DNA of 5,103 nucleotides from DATKYV01 sp035528275 (GTDB taxonomy: Bacteria; Acidobacteriota; Terriglobia; UBA7540): contig DATKYV010000239.1 in assembly GCA_035528275.1 (NCBI GenBank), positions 1 to 5,103 on the forward strand, in the 5' to 3' direction. The position numbers and the translations under genes are program-made. Positions within the stretch are counted from its first letter, which is position 1. Every line of letters starts with the position of its first letter. The notes under the pieces are model-generated. The model did not search any database. It was given only the letters and a program-made list of their open reading frames with translations, and was not told the origin of the DNA. Positions 1 to 5,004 of the stretch are shown in pieces.

Positions 1-131
1 CCGGCGATCTTTTCACCGGTACCTTCCGCTTCCAACTTCGGGTTATCGCTCAGTTTCCCGGCGACCTCCTTGACCTTCCCCTTCACTTCGTGAAACGTGC
101 CTTCCACCTTGTCCTCCGTACTGGACTTCAT
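1..131 (-). CDS. CsbD-like stress protein, C-terminus cut by window edge
   Basis: The first 43 residues of a small, highly charged Lys/Glu-rich protein are visible; the rest lies beyond base 1. The order of motifs (DKVEGTFHEVKGKVKEVAG near residues 7-25, then LSDNPKLEAEGTGEKIAG) is the CsbD family pattern, normally about 60-70 residues in total. The start is the ATG at 129-131, preceded on the minus strand by a perfect AAGGAGG (138-144) with a 6-nt spacer. CsbD proteins are small soluble general-stress proteins of unknown biochemical role; in Bacillus subtilis csbD belongs to the sigma-B regulon. Whether this copy is stress-induced cannot be read from the sequence, and I found no convincing promoter. 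It diverges from the polyphosphate kinase gene across about 410 bases. Confidence 0.9.
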   Translation of the reverse strand, partial: MKSSTEDKVEGTFHEVKGKVKEVAGKLSDNPKLEAEGTGEKIA

Positions 132-307
132 GGTGTTCCTCCTTCAGGATACAGCCTGGCAGGCGCACCCATTCCCGGACTACATACACGATAATCTTGC
201 CCGCCGGCCTCCAGCATCCGCTTCTGTCCGAAATGGGAGTAACTGTTTGTCCGATTCTTGGTCCGGTATTTGTCTTATGGTTTAGATCATCAGTGGGAAT
301 CTGCTTT

Positions 308-367
308 CGAGGTGAGTAGGAAGAGGACGGGAGGGGGGGGCTTCCCCCATTCACCCCTTTCACCTCG
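308..367. repeat. GC-rich inverted repeat (potential hairpin)
   Basis: CGAGGTGA at 308-315 is the exact reverse complement of TCACCTCG at 360-367. Nested inside, a G run ending at 340 can pair with the CCCCC at 344-348 across a short loop. The arms between are purine-rich on the left and pyrimidine-rich on the right, so partial pairing could extend the stem. There is no T-run after it on either strand, so a standard intrinsic terminator is not supported. It lies upstream of the candidate PPK2 promoter, so it is probably not in that gene's leader. Its role is unknown. Confidence 0.45.
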
Positions 368-394
368 GCACTGGACGTGTGCATGGGTTTCAGG

Positions 395-422
395 TTGCAT
401 TCCATCCCATGGTAAATATACT
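395..422 (+). promoter_or_regulatory. Candidate sigma-70-type promoter for PPK2 gene
   Basis: TATACT at 417-422 differs from the -10 consensus in one base. TTGCAT at 395-400 matches only the first three bases of the -35 consensus. The spacer is 16 nt. Transcription would start near 429, about 110 bases before the PPK2 start codon. The -10 element is good and the -35 element weak, so this is a candidate only. Confidence 0.35.
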
Positions 423-541
423 GACGGTGAAAGGCCGTCGGAAGCGGCGGCGGGCGGGGTGGCGAGCGAGAGACTGCCGACGTAGAAACCCAAAAATAGT
501 CCGGAACGTTTCCCTCGGCTTTGCTGACCGAAAGGAACAAT

Positions 542-1405
542 GTGAAAATCAATTCTTCAGACTTCCGGGTGTCGCCTGGAAAAGAGTTCAATCTCAGCAA
601 GTGCCCTACGAAGGTGAAGTCGTTCTTCAAGTCGAAGAAGCACTATCACAAACGGCTCGATGAGGGCGTTGAGGAGCTAAGCGAACTGCAACGCCTGCAC
701 TACGCGTCGAATCGCTATGCGATCCTGCTTATTTTTCAGGCGATGGACGCCGCCGGCAAGGATGGGGCCATCCGGCACGTCATGTCCGGGATCAATCCGC
801 AGGGCTGTCAGGTGTTCAATTTCAAGCAGCCGAGCACCGAAGAACTGGAACACGATTTCCTCTGGCGCACGACCTGCCGCCTGCCGGAACGCGGGCGGAT
901 CGGCATCTTCAATCGGTCCTATTACGAGGAAGTGCTGATCGTTCGCGTGCATCCGGAAATACTGCGCAGCCAGGGGCTGCCCGCCGGGTTGATAGCGAAG
1001 CAGGCCATTTGGGAGGAGCGGTATCGTTCCATCGTGGACATGGAGGCACATCTCTACCGCAACGGCACCCGGATCATCAAATTCTTTCTGCACCTCTCGA
1101 AGGACGAACAACGAAAACGTTTTCGGGACCGAATCGATGAGCCGGACAAGAACTGGAAGTTCAGCCTCGCAGACGTGCGCGAGAGGAAGCACTGGGATGA
1201 TTACATGAAAGCGTATGAGGCGTGTCTGAACGCGACCAGCACCGCTCATGCGCCCTGGTATGTCGTTCCCGCCGACGACAAGATGAACACCCGGCTGATC
1301 GTTTCGGAGATCATCCTCGATACCATGAAGGAACTCGGGATGAGTTATCCGACAGTCGACAAGGAGCGCCACAAGGAATTGCAGGCCATCCGCAAAGAAC
1401 TTTGA
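542..1405 (+). CDS. Polyphosphate kinase 2 family (PPK2) polyphosphate:nucleotide phosphotransferase
   Basis: A 287-residue cytoplasmic enzyme, full length for single-domain PPK2. The family transfers phosphate between polyphosphate and nucleotides; this subgroup generally uses polyphosphate to regenerate nucleoside di- or triphosphates. Visible motifs are a Walker A loop MDAAGKDG (residues 68-75), followed by the subgroup-typical HVMSGINPQG (79-88), DFLWR (105-109), the Walker B-side strand GRIGIFNRSYYEEVL (118-132), and a basic lid segment with RKRFRDRID then NWKFSLADVRER (191-215). The Asn in FNRS and the MSGxNPQG motif fit the short class III-like PPK2s (TIGR03709-type) better than class I; exact substrate preference (AMP, ADP or both) is inference. 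I chose GTG at 542 because AAGGA (532-536) sits 5 nt before it. The frame is open to a TTG at 521 that lacks such a site. It probably heads a transcript that includes the downstream YihY-type gene. Confidence 0.95.
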   Translation: MKINSSDFRVSPGKEFNLSKCPTKVKSFFKSKKHYHKRLDEGVEELSELQRLHYASNRYAILLIFQAMDAAGKDGAIRHVMSGINPQGCQVFNFKQPSTEELEHDFLWRTTCRLPERGRIGIFNRSYYEEVLIVRVHPEILRSQGLPAGLIAKQAIWEERYRSIVDMEAHLYRNGTRIIKFFLHLSKDEQRKRFRDRIDEPDKNWKFSLADVRERKHWDDYMKAYEACLNATSTAHAPWYVVPADDKMNTRLIVSEIILDTMKELGMSYPTVDKERHKELQAIRKEL

Positions 1406-1435
1406 GGCCGGCTGCCACTGATAAAAGGTTAAACC

Positions 1436-1522
1436 ATGAATCAGATCAGGCGGCTCCGGGATGAACAACAGCACAAGCTGGTCGGCTTCGGCGTTCCGAG
1501 ATCAAGGAAACAAAGTCTGTGA
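1436..1522 (+). CDS. Possible 28-residue leader peptide ORF upstream of the YihY-type gene
   Basis: A short frame starts at ATG 1436-1438, with AAAAGG (1423-1428) 7 nt ahead, and ends in TGA at 1520-1522. The peptide is basic (rich in Arg, Lys and Gln) and matches nothing I recognise. Its stop overlaps a GTG (1519-1521) that opens an 18-codon frame ending TGA at 1573-1575, which in turn overlaps the ATG at 1575 of the YihY-type gene. This chain of stop/start overlaps would allow translational coupling into a start that has no Shine-Dalgarno of its own. It could equally be chance, so confidence is low. Confidence 0.2.
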   Translation: MNQIRRLRDEQQHKLVGFGVPRSRKQSL

Positions 1523-1574
1523 AACTGAACCCGCTGGCGCCACCCTCGGCGGCTGGACAAATAAGTTCAAACTG

Positions 1575-2426
1575 ATGCGAAAGTTATTGCTCAAAGTTAA
1601 GCAGTCCACCGCGTGGCGGATTCTCTGTCGCGCTTACGCACGCTGGGTGGAAGCGGATGGCAACGAGGGCGCCGCCGCCTTTGCCTATTACCTGCTGCTG
1701 TCATTCCTGCCTCTGGTCATCCTGCTGGTGGCCGCCGGATCGCTGTTCGTCGAGCGCGACGTGGCGACGCAGGCGGTCGTGCAGTGGGTCAATCATTACA
1801 TACCGCTGACCGGTGAACAGGAACACTCCGCCGTGAGGGCCATTGGCGGCATGATGGCGGCGCGCGGCCAGATCAGTCTGGCGGCGATTCCAATATTGCT
1901 GTGGAGCGCGCTGCAATTGCTGGGCATGTTGATCCGGATCACGAACCGCCTCTGGCATTCGCCGACTTACAATTGGTGGAAGTTGCCGTTGAAAAGCCTT
2001 TCCCTGCTCGGCATCACGGTGAGCGCCGTGTTGATCGGCATTTTGCTGCCCGGGATGGCGCGGATGTTCCGGGAATGGCTCACCACCCGGCTCGGATTTC
2101 CAGGCTGGATGTTCACCATGACTTTCCAGTTCATTCCCTGGCTGGTTTTGTTCTACGGGCTGATCATGATTTATCGGCTGGCCCCCAGCCGGGCCACCCG
2201 GTTTTCCGAAGTCTGGCTCGGTGCGCTGGCCGCGACGCTCCTGATCTGGATTGGCGAGTGGCTGTTTCTGCTTTACATGGTTTACTTCAGTAGCTTCAAC
2301 GCCCTCTACGGCGCCTTGGGCGGCATCATGGCGTTCCTGATGTGGGTTTATCTCTCAAGCTGCTTCTGCGTTGGCGGCATCTGTTTTTGCGCGGCGCTGG
2401 CGGAGGTCCGGGCGAAATCCGATTGA
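1575..2426 (+). CDS. YihY/BrkB-family inner-membrane protein (formerly 'ribonuclease BN')
   Basis: A 283-residue integral membrane protein. Numbered from the ATG at 1575, a basic N-terminus leads to the family signature WRILCRAYARWVEADG (14-29) and AAAFAYYLLLSFLPL (33-47). Six hydrophobic segments follow, at roughly 33-59, 99-121, 140-162, 178-200, 211-238 and 243-274, with the typical NALYGALGG (242-250) before the last helix. This is the YihY/UPF0761 family. The old RNase BN label was an error (that enzyme is RNase Z), and the molecular function remains unclear. The frame is also open to an ATG at 1461, which would add 38 non-membrane residues that the family does not usually have. I prefer 1575 because homology-like sequence begins there, although neither start has a strong Shine-Dalgarno. 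It lies 169 bases after the PPK2 gene and is probably on the same transcript. Confidence 0.9.
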   Translation: MRKLLLKVKQSTAWRILCRAYARWVEADGNEGAAAFAYYLLLSFLPLVILLVAAGSLFVERDVATQAVVQWVNHYIPLTGEQEHSAVRAIGGMMAARGQISLAAIPILLWSALQLLGMLIRITNRLWHSPTYNWWKLPLKSLSLLGITVSAVLIGILLPGMARMFREWLTTRLGFPGWMFTMTFQFIPWLVLFYGLIMIYRLAPSRATRFSEVWLGALAATLLIWIGEWLFLLYMVYFSSFNALYGALGGIMAFLMWVYLSSCFCVGGICFCAALAEVRAKSD

Positions 2427-2533
2427 CCAGCCCCCCGTGATCGGTCCACCCGTATCTTAGTGTAAGAATCCTCCCGGAGCCTCCAACGAATTCCACGGAC
2501 TTAAAAGACCAGAAGGCCGCTCCCCCCGGGGGC
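2427..2533. other. Junction region after YihY-type gene
   Basis: This stretch lies between the YihY-type stop codon and the first recognisable primase residues. From 2441 onward the primase reading frame is open but has no ATG, GTG or TTG. No clear terminator is visible after the YihY-type gene. The breakpoint that removed the primase N-terminus should lie here. A CCCCCGGGGG-type palindrome at about 2522-2533 sits at its right edge. Confidence 0.4.
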
Positions 2534-3187
2534 CCGCAGATTGTCTCCGGAGCGAGGAATAAAACGCTCACGTCCTTTGCCGGTTCGATGCGGCGCAGGG
2601 GGATGGGAAAGAAAGCCATTGTTGCTGCGTTGTTGGTGGAAAACAACGAGAAGTGCGATGGGCCATTGCCCAAGACCGAGGTGCGCCGGATAGCGGAGTC
2701 CGTGGCGCGTTACGAGCCGCACCCGCTGGCAAGCGTTTCGCAGCCGTTCCGTCCGACAGAAGGCTGGAATGGTGTCTACTTCGCGCACCTATTCGGCGGG
2801 AAAGTGCGGTACTGCGATTCGCGTGGGTGGTTCTTGTACGACGGGAAGCGCTGGCGACCGTTGTCTGAAGGCAACGCGGAGGCGTTCGCGAAGGAGGTAC
2901 CGCATCGGCTTCTCGCAGCCGCAGCAACGGAAACTAACGACGAACTGCGGAGGTCGCTCTTGAACCATGCCAGGAAATCGGATGTCAGCCGTGCGTTAAC
3001 GGGGTTGCTCACGATGGCGCGGTTCGAGCCGGAGATCTACACCGACCCGGAGGCTTTCGACGCCAACCCGTGGCTATTGAACTGCGACACGGGGACGGTA
3101 GATATGAAGACCGGCGGACAACGGCCAACGGTCTGCCGATCCTCGACGGCTGGCCGGGGCTCGACCGGTTTTTCTACGACACCGTGA
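2534..3187 (+). pseudogene. Internal fragment of phage/plasmid-type DNA primase-helicase (PriCT-1 to D5-N region)
   Basis: The translated frame shows the primase C-terminal-1 pattern: RNKTLTSFAGSMRRRGM (2555-2605), a helix with IVAALLVEN, then PLPKTEVRRIAESVARY. A D5/P4-type N-terminal region follows, with VRYCDSRGWFLYDGKRW, a helical stretch, and PWLLNCDTGTVDMKTGG ending near 3118. In intact proteins a primase-polymerase domain precedes this part, and an SF3 helicase with Walker A follows it; both are absent. The homology-like residues begin upstream of the first ATG (2588), in a stretch without any start codon, so the 5' end is truncated rather than short by design. After about 3124 the frame reads unrelated sequence until TGA at 3185-3187. 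It resembles replication genes of temperate phages, satellites and plasmids. It is almost certainly non-functional as a primase. Confidence 0.75.
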
Positions 3188-3324
3188 TCGGCGGCCCCGG
3201 CGCCTTCGTCGAGGCGGCGCGCGGCTTCAAGGACATCTACTACGCCATCCGCCGCAAGATGATCCGCGAAATCGCGGGCGCGCCGGAGGCCGGGCCGGAA
3301 ACGGTCAAGGTGACACAACGCTAG
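3112..3324 (+). pseudogene. C-terminal fragment of a DUF1194 (von Willebrand A-like) protein
   Basis: In the frame ending at TAG 3322-3324, about 65 residues match the conserved end of DUF1194 proteins: NGLPILDGWPGLDRFF, then TVIGGPGAFVEAARGF, then YAIRRKMIREIAG. DUF1194 proteins are usually 230-300 residues, occur mainly in Alphaproteobacteria, and are generally exported with a vWA-like fold; their function is uncertain. The N-terminal three quarters are missing. The frame is open back to an ATG at 3070, but residues before about 3112 are an out-of-frame reading of the primase fragment, so that start is an artefact of the fusion. The base composition is noticeably more GC-rich than the primase piece. 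It converges on the chalcone-isomerase-like gene with a 30-base gap. Confidence 0.7.
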
Positions 3325-3333
3325 GCGACGGAC

Positions 3334-3356
3334 GACGGCCGCCAGGAATCGCCGTC
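3334..3356. terminator. Weak hairpin between convergent genes
   Basis: GACGGC (3334-3339) and GCCGTC (3351-3356) can form a 6-bp stem with an 11-base loop, between the convergent ends of the DUF1194 fragment and the chalcone-isomerase-like gene and slightly overlapping the latter's stop codon. There is no T-run on either side. The position suggests a shared terminator, but the sequence support is thin. Confidence 0.2.
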
Positions 3357-3969
3357 AGAACAGCCAGCCGCTCTCCTCCGCCTTGCCGAGAAGGCTCGCC
3401 CGCACGTCCTCCGACACCGGTTTCGGGCCGAGGAAGACATCCACGACGCCGTCTATCAGCCCCGTGCCGGGATCGCTGAAGACCGTCTTGCCGTTCAGCG
3501 CCGCGGTGGTCGGCCCGCCAGGCGGGCAGGTAAAGAGCAGCGCGTCGCCCTGTCTGAGATTGCCGTAGACGCGCCGCAATTCCTTCGCCTTTGCCTCGGG
3601 AAGCGGCGGGATCAGTTCCTCCGCCCAGTTCTTGGGGATGTCCCCCGGCACCTTGCCGTCGTACAGCACCTCGATATGAAAGGCCTTGGGCGTCGATTTC
3701 TGGGTGATCCGCCGCATGCTGGCGTCGCGCCCCGGAAGATAGAGCGCGACGCGGTAAAGATCGATCAGCATCTTTTCGCGTTTGGCTTCGCCGGCCTTGA
3801 CCAGGTCCTGTCCGGCGACCTCGATCTTCTGCGGCGCGGCGAGCGCGGCGGGGGCGCCCGGCGAGATCAGCAGCGCCGCCAAGAGAAGCCCCGCATACCG
3901 CAGGACAGCATTTCCACTGGCCGCCTTTCGACCGGCCGCCTTTCGACTCGTGAGCTGGATAATCGGCAT
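3355..3969 (-). CDS. Secreted chalcone-isomerase-like domain protein
   Basis: A complete 204-residue protein with ATG at 3967-3969 and a strong AAGGAGG (3979-3985) 9 nt upstream. Residues 1-25 are basic and the hydrophobic run YAGLLLAALLI lies at about 25-35. An AALAA/PQ site near 42-46 suggests Sec signal peptidase I cleavage, so the product is likely periplasmic. The mature part has the bacterial chalcone-isomerase-like layout: YRVALYLPGRDAS (72-84), KAFHIEVLYDGKVPG (95-109), a helical segment, GDALLFTCPPGG (141-152), LNGKTVF (158-164), and the end VDVFLGPKPVSEDVRASLLG (176-195). Bacterial members share the fold of plant chalcone isomerases and fatty-acid-binding proteins but are not known to make flavonoids; the ligand here is unknown. 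It is the only fully intact non-IS gene in the right half, lying between a DUF1194 fragment and a broken IS. Confidence 0.85.
   Translation of the reverse strand: MPIIQLTSRKAAGRKAASGNAVLRYAGLLLAALLISPGAPAALAAPQKIEVAGQDLVKAGEAKREKMLIDLYRVALYLPGRDASMRRITQKSTPKAFHIEVLYDGKVPGDIPKNWAEELIPPLPEAKAKELRRVYGNLRQGDALLFTCPPGGPTTAALNGKTVFSDPGTGLIDGVVDVFLGPKPVSEDVRASLLGKAEESGWLF
3919..3948. repeat. 15-bp tandem duplication in the signal-peptide region
   Basis: GGCCGCCTTTCGACC (3919-3933) is followed at once by GGCCGCCTTTCGACT (3934-3948), identical in 14 of 15 bases. On the coding strand this doubles a five-residue unit, giving the repeated RKAAG/RKAAS at residues 9-18 of the chalcone-isomerase-like protein. 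It lengthens the positively charged n-region of the signal peptide in frame. A slippage-type duplication is likely. Confidence 0.8.
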
Positions 3970-4085
3970 GAGCGTTTTCCTCCTTGAGATTGCGAAACGG
4001 GGGTTGCGAAGCGGCGGGGGCGACGCTGTCCGCGAGAAACATGCGTCGGCGCCGTCCCCGAGCCGCCCTGATGCTGCTTAGAAGG

Positions 4086-4228
4086 CATTCCCGACCGCCC
4101 GTGCGGAACCGCCTCCGCCACCGGTAATACGTCGACGCGGAGACCTCCAGCTTCGAAAGCGCATCTGTGACCGGAAGGCCCGATCCCTCGACGCTGCGCA
4201 ATATCTCCAGCTTCTTCTCGGCGCTCAT
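4086..4228 (-). pseudogene. IS3-family orfB, N-terminal fragment only
   Basis: From the ATG at 4226-4228, about 47 residues match the start of IS3-type OrfB: SAEKKLEILRSVEGSGLPV, then ASTYYRWRRRFRTGGR. This is the second helix-turn-helix-like region that precedes the integrase core. The integrase (DDE) domain of roughly 200 residues should follow but does not. Past about 4086 the frame runs through the upstream region of the chalcone-isomerase-like gene and then out of frame through that gene. The frame also continues upstream to the A7 run, as expected for an OrfAB fusion. Confidence 0.75.
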
Positions 4229-4248
4229 GCGGACGTACCGACTATGCC

Positions 4249-4575
4249 CTACATGCCCAGGCTTTTTTTATACTTCATCGTCTCAAGGACCGATTCGGCC
4301 AGCGCCTTTTTCAGGGTGGCATTCTCATCCTTGAGGGAGCGGACCTCGTCCGTCGTCGCGTCCCGCTGCGTGTCGCGGGTCAGGCCGTTCTTGCCCGCGT
4401 CCAGGAACGCCTTCGACCAGCGGTAGTACATCGTCGGCGCGATTCCCTCGCGACGGCACAGCTCCGAGATCGGGATCTCGCCCCGCAACCCTTCCAGGAC
4501 GATCCGGATCTTCTCCTCCGCTGTGTACTTCCTCCGCGTTGCCTGCCGAATCTTCGCCACCACGTTCATTCCCAT
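4249..4575 (-). CDS. IS3-family transposase OrfA (helix-turn-helix subunit)
   Basis: A 108-residue DNA-binding partner of the IS3 transposase. Residues 14-30 (RRKYTAEEKIRIVLEGL) open the helix-turn-helix domain, which continues with ISELCRREGIAPTMYYRWSKAF (36-57). The C-terminal part, about residues 78-104 with repeated Leu, Val and Ala positions, fits the leucine-zipper coiled coil used for multimerisation with OrfAB. ATG at 4573-4575 is preferred because AAAGGAG (4583-4589) lies 7 nt upstream. The frame is open further upstream through the IS leader, but those residues look non-coding. OrfA ends with TAG 20 bases after the start of an A7 run, where a -1 shift would enter the orfB frame. OrfA is intact, but its partner is truncated. 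Confidence 0.85.
   Translation of the reverse strand: MGMNVVAKIRQATRRKYTAEEKIRIVLEGLRGEIPISELCRREGIAPTMYYRWSKAFLDAGKNGLTRDTQRDATTDEVRSLKDENATLKKALAESVLETMKYKKSLGM
4263..4269 (-). promoter_or_regulatory. A7 slippery run for -1 programmed frameshift (orfA to orfB)
   Basis: On the minus strand seven consecutive A residues are read in the orfA frame as AAA-AAA-A. Slipping back one base lets Lys-tRNA re-pair and continue through an uninterrupted orfB frame (KPGHVGHSRYVR into the MSAEKK start at 4228). orfB is exactly in the -1 frame relative to orfA, and no stop codon lies between the run and 4228. IS3-family elements use such runs to make the OrfAB fusion transposase. With orfB broken, the site now has no functional product. 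Confidence 0.65.
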
Positions 4576-4688
4576 CGAAAGGCTCCTTTCCGGCTGCCTC
4601 ACACGGCAACCTTCGCGGAACCCGACGAGCCTGACAAGATCCCGGGAAACCCAACCCCGAAACCTAAAACCTGTCCCCTTATGTGCCA

Positions 4689-4895
4689 CTTCTTAAGACG
4701 GCGCACAAGGCCAAGCGCGGTGGTAAAGACTCCCTCCTTTTCCCACGGGAAGGACGGTCGGGACATTCGCCAGCCTCATTCGAACCTCCCGACGGCGGTC
4801 TTTCTATTTCCGTATCATTTAGAAATCAGATTCAACAAGAAAGTTCCTCCCTTTGCATCTGCGAGCCACAGAATAGCCACTCGGACGATAAATAC
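4689..4895. other. Spacer between IS end and tRNA terminator
   Basis: About 200 bases without a convincing gene. A plus-strand open frame spans 4683-4940, but its composition (Ser-, Lys- and Pro-rich, no motif) and its overlap with both the IS end and the terminator argue against coding. A partial inverted repeat with GTCGGGA at about 4756-4762 and TCCCGAC near 4787-4793 is followed on the plus strand by a T-rich stretch; its 23-base loop makes it a poor terminator. Confidence 0.4.
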
Positions 4896-4931
4896 AAAAA
4901 AAGGAACTTGGCGCGAAGCCAACTTTCCTTT
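4896..4931 (-). terminator. Rho-independent terminator downstream of the tRNA fragment
   Basis: On the minus strand AAAGGAA...TTGGC, a 5-base loop TTCGC, then GCCAA...TTCCTTT forms a stem of about 12 pairs with one small internal mismatch, running into a run of seven T (complement of 4896-4902). It starts 15 bases after the tRNA 3' end (4946), where a native tRNA terminator would be expected. The A run on the left arm gives it no strong T-tail in the plus direction. Confidence 0.8.
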
Positions 4932-4945
4932 GAGGATTGAGATAG

Positions 4946-4984
4946 TGCCGAAGGCGGGATTTGAACCCGCACGAGTTTCCCCAC
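4946..4984 (-). tRNA. 3' part of a tRNA, most like tRNA-Leu; 5' half not found
   Basis: On the minus strand there is a perfect T-arm (GCGGG, loop TTCAAAT, CCCGC), followed by a 7-nt acceptor strand CTTCGGC, discriminator A at 4946, and CTA instead of an encoded CCA. Before the T-arm, GTGGGGAAACTCGT looks like the long variable arm of class II tRNAs. The CTTCGGC-A end is typical of bacterial tRNA-Leu (expected partner GCCGAAG). I searched up to 5103 for GCCGAAG, a D-arm and a standard anticodon loop and found none; an open frame with a TAG at 5005-5007 lies only 20 bases away. The intact terminator just downstream suggests this is the original chromosomal 3' end of the gene. It may be the displaced end left by an integrated element, a deletion remnant, or an assembly joint. 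Confidence 0.6.
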
Positions 4985-5004
4985 CACCCCCGTACACCGG
5001 GTTC

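Larger units (their letters stand above)
132..541. other. Intergenic region between csbD-like gene and PPK2 gene
   Basis: This 410-base gap separates two divergent genes. It holds the csbD-like ribosome binding site at its left end, a long imperfect inverted repeat at 308-367, a candidate sigma-70-type promoter at 395-422, and the PPK2 ribosome binding site at 532-536. Open frames crossing it on either strand overlap real genes and show no recognisable protein features, so I regard the rest as non-coding. It contains an 8-G run at 333-340. Confidence 0.6.
4086..4688 (-). mobile_element. Truncated IS3-family insertion sequence
   Basis: The element reads right to left. A terminus-like sequence starting TGGCACATAAGGGGACAG at 4688 is followed by a 110-base leader, a complete orfA, an A7 frameshift run and the first part of orfB in the -1 frame. 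This order is diagnostic of IS3-family elements, whose ends begin 5'-TG. Only one end is present: orfB breaks off near 4086, no matching inverted terminal repeat is visible downstream, and the DDE catalytic domain is missing, so the copy cannot transpose on its own. The exact outer end (4688) is inferred from the TG rule and not confirmed by a target-site duplication. Confidence 0.75.

Noticed and set aside
43..630. 195-residue open frame on the minus strand
   Set aside because: It runs out of frame through the csbD-like gene and antisense through the start of PPK2; its Pro/Ser/Gly/Arg-rich translation has no domain features.
677..1474. 265-residue open frame on the minus strand
   Set aside because: It is the antisense of the PPK2 gene, whose sense frame carries clear catalytic motifs.
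2326..2673. 115-residue minus-strand frame
   Set aside because: It is antisense to the end of the YihY-type gene and the primase fragment, with no recognisable features.
3070..3324. 84-residue plus-strand protein starting at 3070
   Set aside because: Residues before about 3112 are a shifted reading of the primase fragment; the start codon has no ribosome binding site and arises from the fusion.
3305..4228. 307-residue minus-strand frame as one protein
   Set aside because: Only the first 47 or so residues are transposase-like. The rest is an out-of-frame reading of the chalcone-isomerase-like gene and its leader, rich in Arg, Gly and Ala.
4765..4800. Second tRNA T-arm suggested by GGTTCGAAT on the minus strand
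   Set aside because: The flanking bases do not form the 5-bp T-stem and no acceptor strand follows.
4683..4940. 85-residue plus-strand frame
   Set aside because: It overlaps the IS end and the tRNA terminator hairpin and has no Shine-Dalgarno site or motif.
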